From: DATBLE01 sp036555585
Lineage (GTDB): Bacteria; Actinomycetota; Thermoleophilia; Gaiellales; Gaiellaceae
Assembly: GCA_036555585.1 (NCBI GenBank)
Contig: DATBLE010000002.1
Span: forward strand, 62,001-126,000
Reading direction: 5' to 3'
DNA: 64,000 bases
Positions within the stretch are counted from its first letter, which is position 1, and every line of letters begins with the position of its first letter. The notes under the pieces were generated by a model. It was not told where the DNA came from and did not search any database. It worked only from the letters and a program-made list of their open reading frames with translations. The translations under genes were made by a program, and so were the position numbers. Shown here in pieces: positions 1-7,831 of this stretch.

Positions 1-1
1 G

Positions 2-316
2 GTCGGGTTGAACACGAGCGCCCAGATCGAGGCGAGCATCCTCGGCACGCCGGTCTACTCGTTCTTCTCAGGCGACCTCACGCTCGGCCAGCGGGGATCG
101 CTCCACTTCTACTACCTGCTCGAGGAGAACGGCGGCGCGGTCACGTACGCGCAGACGCTGCAGGAGCACCTCGGCCAGCTCGAGCGGGGGATCACGGGCG
201 ACTTCGACCGCGAGCGGATCAGTCGCTTTTGCGAGGCGTTCGTGCGCCCGCGCGGCCTCGACCTGCCGGTGACGCCGATCCTCGCCGACGAGATCCTGGC
301 CCTGGCCGGCCGCTAG
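2..316 (+). CDS. C-terminal fragment of a glycosyltransferase-like surface-glycan protein (5' truncated)
   Basis: The reading frame is open from the window edge and ends at a TAG. About 104 residues are visible. The stretch NTSAQIEASILGTPVYSFF resembles the C-terminal nucleotide-binding half of GT-B-like capsule or CDP-glycerol transferase proteins, where a residue cluster just before a 'GTP' turn contacts the nucleotide. The tail is mostly helical and charged. Its stop shares CTAG with the stop of the convergent transketolase gene. The glycan context supports a sugar-transfer role, but most of the protein lies outside the window, so the family call is tentative. Confidence 0.5.
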   Translation, partial: VGLNTSAQIEASILGTPVYSFFSGDLTLGQRGSLHFYYLLEENGGAVTYAQTLQEHLGQLERGITGDFDRERISRFCEAFVRPRGLDLPVTPILADEILALAGR

Positions 317-2211
317 ACGCGCGCGCCGAGGCGCCGCGTCACCTGTGCGGCGATCCCGTCTGCGTCCAGGCCGTGCGCGCGCAGCACCTCGTCGTTGCCG
401 CCCGACTTCGGGATGCTGGTGACGCCGATCTTGTGCACGCGTGCCGCCGCCTCGGGCGCGTCGGCGGCGAGCGCGGCGAGCACCGCGTCGCCCTGGCCCC
501 CGGTGACGTAGTGGTTGTCGAGCGTCACGATCGCCGCTCCGTTGGCGGCGTCGGCGAGCCAGACGCCGTCGACGTCCCGGAGCCAGGGCAGCGCGACGAG
601 ACCGGCCTCGACACCGTCGCCGGCGAGCGCCTCGGCGGCGTGCCAGCCGGCCGCGACCATCACCGGGCCCGCGGCGACGAAGAGCACGTCGCCGGCCGAC
701 CGCAGCATCGTGCCACGCCCCGGCGAAAGCTCCTCGATCGCAGGCGGCTCGAAGCCGAGCGCCCACGGGACGCTGACGAGGCGAAGGTAGGTCGGGCCGT
801 GCGCGCGGTGGACGGCCCAGTCGACCGCAGCCCGCACCTCGTGCTCCGAGAACGGCTCGATCAGCGCCATCCCCGGTACGGCGCCGAGGGCCGAGATGTC
901 GCGCACCGACTGGTGGGAGTGGCCGGGCCCGCCGGGAACGAGTCCCGCGAGCGAGCCGACGTAGATCACCTTCGAGCGCTCGGTGGCGTTGTTGTAGATC
1001 TGCTCGTTCGGCCGCGTCGAGAGGAAGCAGGCGAACGAGTGGCAGACGGGGATCAGCCCGGCCAGGGCCATCGCCCCCGCCTGCGAGACCATGTCCTGCT
1101 CCGCGATGCCGCACTCGAAGAAGCGCTCGGGGAAGCGCTCGCGGAAGCCGACCAGACCTGTGTCGAGCCGGAGGTCGGCGTCGAGGGCGACGAGGCGAGG
1201 CTCCTGCTCGGCGGCGGCGATCAGCGCCTCGCCGTACGTCGGAACCAGGCGCTGGCGCTCCTTCGGCGCCGAGCGGTGCTCCGGGGGCTCGGCCGGCACG
1301 AGGTGGATCGGCTCGGCTCCGGCCCGCGCGAGCCGCTCGTCGAGCCGCGACTGGATCTCGGCGAGGGCGCGCTCGTACTCGTCCTCCGTCGGCGCGCCGG
1401 AGTGGAAGCCGTAGAGCGCGGTGTCGGTCCGGGGCAAGTCGTGGGGCTCCATGAACGAGACGCCGGCGCCCTTGCGCGTGTTCGCGATCACGACCTGCGG
1501 CCGTTCCTCGTCCCCGAACGCGGCGAGCGTGTCGGCGAAGTCCCGCAGGTCGTGCCCGTCGCAGCTCGCCACCGCCCAGCCGAAGGCGCGAAACTTCTCC
1601 TCCAGCTCGCCGAGGTCGCTGACGTGCGATACCCAGGTGTCCGACTGCACCCGGTTGCGGTCGACGATCATCGTCACCTCGCTCAGCCTGCGGTTCGCCG
1701 TCGGCTGCAGCGACTCCCAGAGCTGCCCCTCCTGCAGCTCGCCGTCTCCGGTGAGGACGTAGACCCGACCCGAGCGGCCGAGCGCGCGGTCGGCGAGGAC
1801 GAAGCCGCGCGCCTTCGAGATGCCCATCCCGAGCGAGCCGGTGCTGGTCACGACCTGCGGTGTCGCGGCGACGTCGGGGTGCCCGGGGAGGCCGTCCAGC
1901 TTGCGGAGCTCGTGGATCAGCCCGAAGTCGAGCCGGCCGAGAGCTGTCAGCACCGCGTAGAGCCCGGGAACGTCGTGGCCCTTCGAGGAGAAGTAGCGGT
2001 CCTCCTCGCGGAGCACCTCCAGATGCAGCCAGGCAACCACGTCGATCGAGCTGAACGTCGTGCCCGGATGGCCCGAGCCCGCGCGCTCGATCATGTAGAG
2101 CGCGTTCAGCCTGCAGACGTCCGCAAAGGCAGCCGCGCGCTCGACAGGGTCGGCGTCGAGGCCCGCGATGCGGGCGCACTCGGCAAGCGGGGCATAGCGA
2201 AGGCCGGTCAC
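313..2211 (-). CDS. transketolase family protein
   Basis: A full-length ThDP-dependent transketolase of about 632 residues, with both halves in one chain. It transfers a two-carbon ketol unit between sugar phosphates in the cytoplasm. Visible motifs are GSGHPG near residue 45, TGSLGMG near 124, the ThDP/Mg loop GDGELQEGQLWE near 155 and the pyrimidine-domain GIAEQDM near the middle, where Glu activates the cofactor. The GTG start at 2211 is chosen because it forms a 4-nt GTGA overlap with the stop of the upstream sulfotransferase gene and fits the family length. Its position among glycan genes suggests a role in precursor supply (inference). It could equally be the housekeeping enzyme. Confidence 0.85.
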   Translation of the reverse strand: MTGLRYAPLAECARIAGLDADPVERAAAFADVCRLNALYMIERAGSGHPGTTFSSIDVVAWLHLEVLREEDRYFSSKGHDVPGLYAVLTALGRLDFGLIHELRKLDGLPGHPDVAATPQVVTSTGSLGMGISKARGFVLADRALGRSGRVYVLTGDGELQEGQLWESLQPTANRRLSEVTMIVDRNRVQSDTWVSHVSDLGELEEKFRAFGWAVASCDGHDLRDFADTLAAFGDEERPQVVIANTRKGAGVSFMEPHDLPRTDTALYGFHSGAPTEDEYERALAEIQSRLDERLARAGAEPIHLVPAEPPEHRSAPKERQRLVPTYGEALIAAAEQEPRLVALDADLRLDTGLVGFRERFPERFFECGIAEQDMVSQAGAMALAGLIPVCHSFACFLSTRPNEQIYNNATERSKVIYVGSLAGLVPGGPGHSHQSVRDISALGAVPGMALIEPFSEHEVRAAVDWAVHRAHGPTYLRLVSVPWALGFEPPAIEELSPGRGTMLRSAGDVLFVAAGPVMVAAGWHAAEALAGDGVEAGLVALPWLRDVDGVWLADAANGAAIVTLDNHYVTGGQGDAVLAALAADAPEAAARVHKIGVTSIPKSGGNDEVLRAHGLDADGIAAQVTRRLGARV

Positions 2212-3086
2212 GTCTGTCTCTTCTTCACCCTGGCGTCCTGCTTCCTCTGCTCGTAGGCGGCGCGCATCCGCCCGGCCTCCTCGAGCGCGAGCTCGACTCG
2301 CGCGTCCGAGCGTACCGCCTCGGCTCCGTTCCATCGAGCGGTTGCCTCCCGGATCACGTCGGCCTCCTCCGCGACCGCGGCGTCGACCTTCTCGGCGAGC
2401 AGCTCGCCGGCGTACGCATGGAGCTCGCGATCGAGCTCGTTCCGCTCCGCAGCGACCGCCCACGCCTCGTCGGGCGTCCGGGCCGGGCGCCGCGGATTCT
2501 CACGCGCCCGCTCGTAGGCCGCCGTCGGCCAGCCCAGCGAGAGATCGAGCACCGCGAGCAGCTCGTCGAAGCGCTCGGTGGTCCCGACGTAGGCGAAGCG
2601 GTCGCGGAGGTTCGTCTTCGCCCGCTCCAGTGCGCCGGAAGGCAGCTCGTCGTACGGTGAGACCAGGCCGCACAGCATCCGCGTCTGGAGGTCGTGGAGG
2701 AGATAGCCGCGGTCGAACGCTCCGGACAGGCTCAGCCCGCGGGCGTCGCCGTCGAGCCACGGCGGCACCAGGCCGGCGCCGTTGCCCGACCGGGTCAGGA
2801 AGTGGTACTGCGAAAGGGTTCGAGCGACCGGCTCCCGGAGGATGGTGACGAAGACGGCGTCGGGAAGCACGCGCTCTGCGAGGCCGAAGCTGACGTGGCC
2901 CGCAGCCGCCCGCAGCCGCGGCTTGCGGGCGATTGCCCGCAGCCGCGATTCGGCCTCGTCGAAACGGCTGAGCACGTTGCCGGCACCCTTGAACGCACCG
3001 CCGCGGTAGTGGTAGCGCATCAGCTGGGCGAGGGTCGTCCCCGCCGTCTTCGGCAGGTGGACGAGCAGAAGCGGATCGGCGGCCAC
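2208..3086 (-). CDS. sulfotransferase family protein (Sulfotransfer_2-like)
   Basis: A 292-residue cytosolic protein without signal peptide. The 5'-phosphosulfate-binding loop LPKTAGTT lies at residues 11-18. A 3'-phosphate-binding segment, REPVARTLSQYHF, starts near residue 84. Both are hallmarks of PAPS-dependent carbohydrate sulfotransferases of the 2-O-sulfotransferase type. It would transfer sulfate from PAPS to a sugar hydroxyl of the surface glycan. It is followed by the transketolase with a GTGA overlap, and its start lies 3 nt after the cytidylyltransferase stop, so the three genes look like one operon. The acceptor sugar cannot be told from sequence. Confidence 0.8.
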   Translation of the reverse strand: MAADPLLLVHLPKTAGTTLAQLMRYHYRGGAFKGAGNVLSRFDEAESRLRAIARKPRLRAAAGHVSFGLAERVLPDAVFVTILREPVARTLSQYHFLTRSGNGAGLVPPWLDGDARGLSLSGAFDRGYLLHDLQTRMLCGLVSPYDELPSGALERAKTNLRDRFAYVGTTERFDELLAVLDLSLGWPTAAYERARENPRRPARTPDEAWAVAAERNELDRELHAYAGELLAEKVDAAVAEEADVIREATARWNGAEAVRSDARVELALEEAGRMRAAYEQRKQDARVKKRQT

Positions 3087-3089
3087 GTC

Positions 3090-3821
3090 CTAGAAGGCGG
3101 CGAGCGCGACAGTGGGCAGTCTGGTTTCGCCGCGCTCGACCGCACGCTCGGCGGCCTCGAGATCGCCCGGGTAGTCGACCGAGAAGCCCTCCCAGCCTTC
3201 CGTGAAGAACGGCGCCACGCGGCTTCCCGAGATCGTCGCCAGGGGCGCCTCCAGCACGTACGACCAGGCGATCTCCAGGCTCGAGTTCTGCACGTAGACG
3301 GTCGGCAGCGACTGGTACTGCAGGGAATGGGTCGGTGTCGAGCCCTCGGGTTGGGGCAGCAACGGCTCGAGCAGATCGCCCTCGAGCGTCCACATCTTCC
3401 CGGGGTGCTGCTTGACCGGCTCGACCGCCCGGATCGAGTCGGCCCGGTCGCCCAGCTCGACCAGCCGCTCGAGCGCGCGGCGGATCGTCCCGCCGGTCCT
3501 GAACGGGCTCGTCGGGCGCAGAATCGAGAAGAGCTCCTCCGAGCGGTCGGCCATGGCGTGCAGCACCCACTCGACGTCCGGCGACGTCGCGGTCGACATC
3601 TCCGCCGGACGGAGGCCGGGGACCGTCGCGCCGTAGCGTTCGGCCACCTCGGCGATCGCCTCCGAGTCGGTGGACACGACCACCTCGTCGAAGACGCCGC
3701 TGTCCCGCGCGCCGGCGATCGTGTAGGCGATCAGCGGGTGGCCGGCCAGCGGCGCCACGTTCTTCCCGGGCACACGTTGTGAGCCGGCCCGGGCCGGAAC
3801 AAGGGCAACCGCGCTGGGCAC
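3090..3821 (-). CDS. neuA: acylneuraminate cytidylyltransferase family (CMP-nonulosonate synthetase)
   Basis: A 243-residue nucleotidyltransferase. The N-terminal signature PARAGSQRVPGKN at residues 9-21 is the CTP-binding loop of CMP-sialic, CMP-legionaminic and CMP-pseudaminic acid synthetases. RPTSPFRT follows in the middle of the chain, as in this family. It activates a nonulosonic acid with CTP, so it pairs logically with the NeuB-type synthase about 5 kb away. GTG at 3821 is chosen because a TACGAT -10 box ends 6 nt upstream, giving a leaderless message. Which nonulosonic acid is made cannot be read from the sequence. Confidence 0.8.
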   Translation of the reverse strand: MPSAVALVPARAGSQRVPGKNVAPLAGHPLIAYTIAGARDSGVFDEVVVSTDSEAIAEVAERYGATVPGLRPAEMSTATSPDVEWVLHAMADRSEELFSILRPTSPFRTGGTIRRALERLVELGDRADSIRAVEPVKQHPGKMWTLEGDLLEPLLPQPEGSTPTHSLQYQSLPTVYVQNSSLEIAWSYVLEAPLATISGSRVAPFFTEGWEGFSVDYPGDLEAAERAVERGETRLPTVALAAF

Positions 3822-3827
3822 GGGCCG

Positions 3828-3833
3828 ATCGTA
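3828..3833 (-). promoter_or_regulatory. -10 box of a leaderless promoter (cytidylyltransferase operon)
   Basis: TACGAT on the minus strand lies 6 nt before the GTG start at 3821. The distance is right for transcription to begin at or next to the start codon. No clear -35 hexamer was seen. Confidence 0.5.
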
Positions 3834-3881
3834 CCCGGAAGGTTGGCCGGCAACCGGCCCCGCCGCCGGCCGGGGTCCGAG

Positions 3882-3963
3882 CGTTAACCGTGCCAGGCAC
3901 TGTTAGGACGCGGGCTCGAAAAGCCCCCGCCTGCAGGGACTTTACGGTGCCAGGCACGGTTAA
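3882..3963. repeat. paired inverted REP-like elements with a GTGCCAGGCAC core
   Basis: Two units, about 3882-3905 and 3939-3963, face each other. Each has the near-palindromic core GTGCCAGGCAC. The reverse complement of the second unit (TTAACCGTGCCTGGCACCG) matches the first almost base for base. Between them lies a small GGGCT/AGCCC hairpin. The pair fills the gap between two divergently transcribed genes. GTGCCTGGCAC-type palindromes are a known REP class mobilised by RAYT transposases. This arrangement resembles a BIME. Confidence 0.75.
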
Positions 3964-4003
3964 GAGCGGCGCCGGGCCCGGCCGGGCAACGCGGGCATCA
4001 CGC

Positions 4004-4009
4004 TACGAT
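4004..4009 (+). promoter_or_regulatory. -10 box of a leaderless promoter (sulfotransferase)
   Basis: TACGAT ends 7 nt before the GTG start at 4017, and no Shine-Dalgarno sequence lies between them. It has the same hexamer and spacing as the divergent promoter at 3828-3833. Confidence 0.5.
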
Positions 4010-4016
4010 CGCGCGT

Positions 4017-5009
4017 GTGGAGCTCCTGACGGAGACCGACGAGTACGAAGCCCTCTGCAAGGCCCGGTTGGACCACCTCGTCCCCGTCACGCAACCCCTC
4101 GTGCTCGTCTCCCAGGTGCCCCGCTCGGGGGGCACGCTGCTCAGCCAGCTCTTCGACGGGCACCCGGAGGTGCACGCGCACCCGCACGAGCTGCGGATCG
4201 GCAGGCCGACCAGCCGCGACTGGACGACGGTCGACGTGACTGCACCCGACGAGTGGTTCGACCTGCTCTACGAGCCCTACGCCGCGAAGCACATGCGGCG
4301 CGGCTACAGGAAGCCCGCGGGCGTGCTTCCCGACGGCACGCCCGACGTGGACGTCTTTCCGTTCCTGTTCCTGCCCAACCTCCAGCGGCTGATCTTCGAG
4401 CAGTGCGTCGGCGAGCGGCCGATCACGAGGCGGCGGGCCGTGCTCGACGCCTACTTCACCGCGTACTTCAACGCCTGGGTCGACAATCAGACGCTGTACG
4501 CGGGGCCGAAACGCGCGGTCACGGCCTTCGCTCCCGATCTCCACGTCAAGCAGCCGAGCCTGGAGGGGTTCTTCGCGGACTACCCCGACGGGACGCTGAT
4601 CTCGATCGTGCGGGACCCACGAGCCTGGTACGCGTCCGCGCGCAACCAGAAGCAGCAGTACTCGACCGTCGAGCGCGCGCTGAAGAAGTGGTGCCGCTCG
4701 ACCGAGGCGACCCTCGCCGCACGCGCCGAGCGTGGCGACCGGGTGGTGGTCGTCACCTACGAGGACCTGGTCCGGGACACCGAGGGGACGATGCGCCTGC
4801 TCGCGGAGCGGATCGGAATCTCGATGCTGCCGGTGCTGCTCGTCCCGACGTTCAACGGCCGGCCCATCAGGGCGAACTCGAGCGAGCGGGTCGACGACTA
4901 CGGTGTACGGCCCGAACGGAGCGACGGCTGGCGCGACACGCTCGACGCCGCGACCGTCGCCCGAGTCGAGGAGCTCGCCGGCGACCTGTACGCACAGGCG
5001 CGTCAGTAG
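4017..5009 (+). CDS. PAPS-dependent sulfotransferase
   Basis: A 330-residue sulfotransferase. The 5'-phosphosulfate loop PRSGGT is at residues 35-40. The 3'-phosphate-binding motif RDPRAWYASAR starts at about 199. It is a clear paralogue of the sulfotransferase at 10295-11344: both share DVFPFLF, YFNAW.DN, YPDGTLIS.VRDP and a PTFNG.PIRANSS block. The donor PAPS could come from Sat/CysC encoded at 45.5-47.2 kb. It stands alone on this strand between divergent and convergent neighbours, and its stop overlaps the end of the sugar transferase by 7 nt. The acceptor is unknown. Confidence 0.8.
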   Translation: MELLTETDEYEALCKARLDHLVPVTQPLVLVSQVPRSGGTLLSQLFDGHPEVHAHPHELRIGRPTSRDWTTVDVTAPDEWFDLLYEPYAAKHMRRGYRKPAGVLPDGTPDVDVFPFLFLPNLQRLIFEQCVGERPITRRRAVLDAYFTAYFNAWVDNQTLYAGPKRAVTAFAPDLHVKQPSLEGFFADYPDGTLISIVRDPRAWYASARNQKQQYSTVERALKKWCRSTEATLAARAERGDRVVVVTYEDLVRDTEGTMRLLAERIGISMLPVLLVPTFNGRPIRANSSERVDDYGVRPERSDGWRDTLDAATVARVEELAGDLYAQARQ

Positions 5010-5695
5010 CGCAGGCCGCGCGCCCGGAGCACCGTCCGGAGCGACTGCCGGATCACCTTCAGGTCGTGGCGCACGAGCCGCCGGCCCGGCAGCGTGCGGC
5101 AGAGGGCGACGTACTCGAGGTCGAGGTCGGTCGCCCTCGACTTCGCCTTCGAGTCCTTGCGCACCTGGGCAGGGCCGGTCCAGCCGGCCATCACGTGCAG
5201 GCGGTAGTCGAGACCCTTCGCCACCTGGGCCTCGACCATCGTCACCGGCCACGGCCGCGGCCCGACGAGGCTGATGTCCCCGCGCAGGACGTTGAAGATC
5301 TGCGGCAGCTCGTCGGCGTAGATCCGCTTGATCACCCGTCCGGCGCGTGTGAGGTTGGCGTGCTCCGCCTCGAACAGCCGCGCGTAGGCGTCGTCGCGGG
5401 CGGCGATCTCGGCGAGCACGTCCTCGCGGAGGACGCGAAACTTGAGCACCTCGAACTCGCGGCCGCGCGAGATGCGGCGCTCGCGGTAGAGCCAGCGGCC
5501 GCGGTCGCGCCGGACGAGGAGCATGTCGCCGGCGAGGATGGCGAAGGCGAGGAGCAGGAGCGGCGAGAGCACGAGCAGGAGCAGCGCCGCGATCGTCCGG
5601 TCGAAGACGCGCTTGGCGAGCGGGTACGGAACCTCCTCCGCCGGCGCCGCGACGGCGGCGATCGCTTCAGACGGACGCTGGATCGTGTGTGACAT
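5003..5695 (-). CDS. undecaprenyl-phosphate sugar-phosphate transferase (initiating transferase)
   Basis: A 230-residue bacterial sugar transferase of the PglC/WcaJ catalytic-domain type. One hydrophobic re-entrant segment (about residues 35-60) precedes the catalytic domain, with KFR at 85-87, the Asp-Glu pair in DELPQ at 128-132 and LRGDISLVGPRP at 137-148. It would move a sugar phosphate from a UDP-sugar to undecaprenyl phosphate at the inner membrane face and so begin the repeat unit. At this length it is the short, core-only form without the four-helix N-terminal domain. Its start overlaps the aldehyde dehydrogenase gene by 29 nt, so it is translated in the same operon. Confidence 0.87.
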   Translation of the reverse strand: MSHTIQRPSEAIAAVAAPAEEVPYPLAKRVFDRTIAALLLLVLSPLLLLAFAILAGDMLLVRRDRGRWLYRERRISRGREFEVLKFRVLREDVLAEIAARDDAYARLFEAEHANLTRAGRVIKRIYADELPQIFNVLRGDISLVGPRPWPVTMVEAQVAKGLDYRLHVMAGWTGPAQVRKDSKAKSRATDLDLEYVALCRTLPGRRLVRHDLKVIRQSLRTVLRARGLRY

Positions 5696-7127
5696 AGACC
5701 GTCTTCCAGTCCGAGTACACGTCGAGCGCCTCGGTGCCCGGCTCGCGCCAGCCGGTGCCGGAGTCGCGCTGGCCGCCGAACGGGACGTGCGGCTCGAAGC
5801 CGTAGGTCGGGCCGTTCACCTGGACGCCGCCCGCGACCACGCGGCGGACGAACTCCTGGCCGCGGTGGATGCTCGCCGTCCAGATGGCGGCGGTGAGGCC
5901 GTACGGGCTCGCGTTCGCCACCGCCAGCGCCTCCTCGAAGCCGCCGACGCGGTGGAGCGTGGCGATCGGCCCGAACAGCTCCGTGCGCGAGATGTCGGAG
6001 TCGGCGCCTGCGCCCTCGACGATCGTCGGCGCCATGTAGAACCCGGGCCGGTCGAGCCGCTCGCCGCCGGTGAGCACGGTGGCGCCGGCCGCCTGCGCAC
6101 GCTCGACCGCGCCGAGCATGTGCTCGAGCTGGCGCTCGTTGATCACGGGCCCGAAGTCGTGCTCGTCGTCCGGGCCGACCTTCTGTGCCCGCGCCCGCTC
6201 GAGGAGCAGGTCGCGGAAGGGTTCGTAGACGGCCTCGAACACGATCAGCCGCGAGCCGGCGGCGCAGCGCTGGCCGGCGTTCGAGAAGGCGGAGAGGGCC
6301 GCCGCGTCGGCCGCACGCTCGAGATCGGCGTCGTCGCAGACGACGAGCGGGTTCTTGCCGCCCAGCTCGAGGCAGACCTTGGCGAGCCGCTCGCCCGCGA
6401 CCCGGGCGATCGACCGGCCGACCGAGGTCGAGCCGGTGAAGGAGACGACCGCGACCCGCGGGTCCTCGACCAGCGGCTGCCCCGCCTCCTCTCCGAAGCC
6501 GTGCACCACGTTCAGCACGCCCTCCGGCAGGCCGGCCTCGGCGGCGAGCCGGGCGAAGACGCTCGCCGTCTCGGGCGCGTCCTCGGAGGCCTTCAGCACC
6601 GCCGCGTTGCCGCACAGGAGCGCCGGAAAGACCTTCCAGGCGACGTTCGCGATCGGCGTGTTCGCGGCGATGATCAGCCCGGCCACGCCCAGCGGCTGGC
6701 GGATCGTCATCGCGTGGCGGTTCGGCGTCGCGCTCGGCATCGTCTTGCCGTAGAAGCGCCGGCCCTCCCCGGCGACGAAGTAGCCGAGCTCGATCGCGCC
6801 GTCGGTCTCGCCCCCGGCGTCCTTCGGCGACTTGCCGGTCTCGGCCGAGACGATCGCGGCCACCTGCTCGCGGTCTCGCTCGAGCAGCTGCGCGACCCGG
6901 CGGAGGACGCGGCCGCGCTCCTCGACGGTGCGCGCCGCCCACGCGGGCTGCGCCGCCTCGGCGGCGGCGACCGCTGACTCGACGTCGGCCGCCGACGACC
7001 GCGCGACCAGGCTCAGCAGCTCGCCGGTCGCCGGGGCGATCTTCTCGAACGTCCCCCCGCCCGAGGCCGTACGCTCTTCGCCGCCGATCACGTTGGCGAC
7101 GGTGCGCACGTCGGCCGTCACCGTCAC
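5667..7127 (-). CDS. NAD(P)-dependent aldehyde dehydrogenase
   Basis: A 486-residue aldehyde dehydrogenase with the general-base Glu in ELGGK (about residue 254) and the nucleophilic Cys in GQRC (about 288), both intact. It oxidises an aldehyde to an acid. GTG at 7127 is chosen for the GTGA overlap with the SDR stop. A second in-frame GTG lies 6 nt further in. An ALDH set between a NeuB/SDR pair and an initiating sugar transferase is unusual. It could oxidise a sugar-derived aldehyde, or supply an acyl group, for the glycan. The substrate cannot be inferred from the motifs. Confidence 0.88.
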   Translation of the reverse strand: MTVTADVRTVANVIGGEERTASGGGTFEKIAPATGELLSLVARSSAADVESAVAAAEAAQPAWAARTVEERGRVLRRVAQLLERDREQVAAIVSAETGKSPKDAGGETDGAIELGYFVAGEGRRFYGKTMPSATPNRHAMTIRQPLGVAGLIIAANTPIANVAWKVFPALLCGNAAVLKASEDAPETASVFARLAAEAGLPEGVLNVVHGFGEEAGQPLVEDPRVAVVSFTGSTSVGRSIARVAGERLAKVCLELGGKNPLVVCDDADLERAADAAALSAFSNAGQRCAAGSRLIVFEAVYEPFRDLLLERARAQKVGPDDEHDFGPVINERQLEHMLGAVERAQAAGATVLTGGERLDRPGFYMAPTIVEGAGADSDISRTELFGPIATLHRVGGFEEALAVANASPYGLTAAIWTASIHRGQEFVRRVVAGGVQVNGPTYGFEPHVPFGGQRDSGTGWREPGTEALDVYSDWKTVYVTHDPASV

Positions 7128-7831
7128 GCGGTGAACCCTCCGTCGACGCGCAGCTCCTGGCCGGTCACGTAGTCGGAGGCGTCCGAGGCCAGGAAGAGCA
7201 GCGCGCCCACCAGGTCGTCCGGCTCGGCCATCCGCCCGAGCGGGACGCGCTCCGAGTACTTGCGCACGAACTCGACGTCCTGGTCGCTGTGGACGCCGCC
7301 CGGGGAGAGCGCGTTCACGCGGACGCCGTACGGCCCCCAGAGCCGCGCGAAGTAACGGGTCAGGTTGACCACGGCCGCCTTCGAGGCGCCGTACGCCGCC
7401 GGCTTGGTGAACGGCGGCTCGATGTGCTCGTAGAGGGAGGGGATCGGCGCAATCGACGCGTACAGCGAGCCGATGTTGACGATGGAGCCGCCGCCCGCCT
7501 CGCACATCGCCCCCCCGAAGACCTCCGTCGTGTTGTAGAGGCCGGTGACGTTGACGTCGAGCGTGCGGCCGAACGCCCGCGGCTCGCTGCCAGGCGGCGC
7601 GTCGATGCCGGCGTTGTTGACCAGGACCGACGGCGTGCCGATCTCCGCCAGGGCCCGCTCCAGCCCCGCGCGGTCGGTGACGTCGGCCTGGAGGACGCCG
7701 TCGCCCGCGCGGACGTCCAGCCCGACGACGGTCGCGCCCGCTCCGGCGAGCGCCGCGGTCCACACGGGCCCGAGGTTTCCGAGCGCTCCGGTGACGACGG
7801 CTATGCGGCCGGAGAGACCGTCAGCGTTCAT
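7124..7831 (-). CDS. short-chain dehydrogenase/reductase
   Basis: A 235-residue classical SDR. It has a Rossmann glycine motif TGALGNLG at 14-21, NNAG near 72, catalytic Ser122 and the YGASK pair Tyr147/Lys151. It ends with DYVTGQELRVDGGF, the usual C-terminal SDR signature. ATG at 7831 is chosen over an upstream in-frame codon because it overlaps the NeuB stop by only 11 nt. SDRs beside NeuB genes in nonulosonate loci are known, so a sugar-modifying oxidoreductase is the likely role. Cofactor preference is not clear. Confidence 0.85.
   Translation of the reverse strand: MNADGLSGRIAVVTGALGNLGPVWTAALAGAGATVVGLDVRAGDGVLQADVTDRAGLERALAEIGTPSVLVNNAGIDAPPGSEPRAFGRTLDVNVTGLYNTTEVFGGAMCEAGGGSIVNIGSLYASIAPIPSLYEHIEPPFTKPAAYGASKAAVVNLTRYFARLWGPYGVRVNALSPGGVHSDQDVEFVRKYSERVPLGRMAEPDDLVGALLFLASDASDYVTGQELRVDGGFTA

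Noticed and set aside
68..2179. A 703-codon open frame on the minus strand within the transketolase gene
   Set aside because: It is Arg/Pro/Ala-rich low-complexity translation typical of a shadow frame in GC-rich DNA, while the overlapping frame has clear transketolase motifs.
3841..3875. GC-rich palindromic string GGCCGGCAACCGGCC considered as a terminator
   Set aside because: It lies upstream of both flanking genes, which diverge, so a terminator makes no sense. It may only reflect base composition next to the REP pair.
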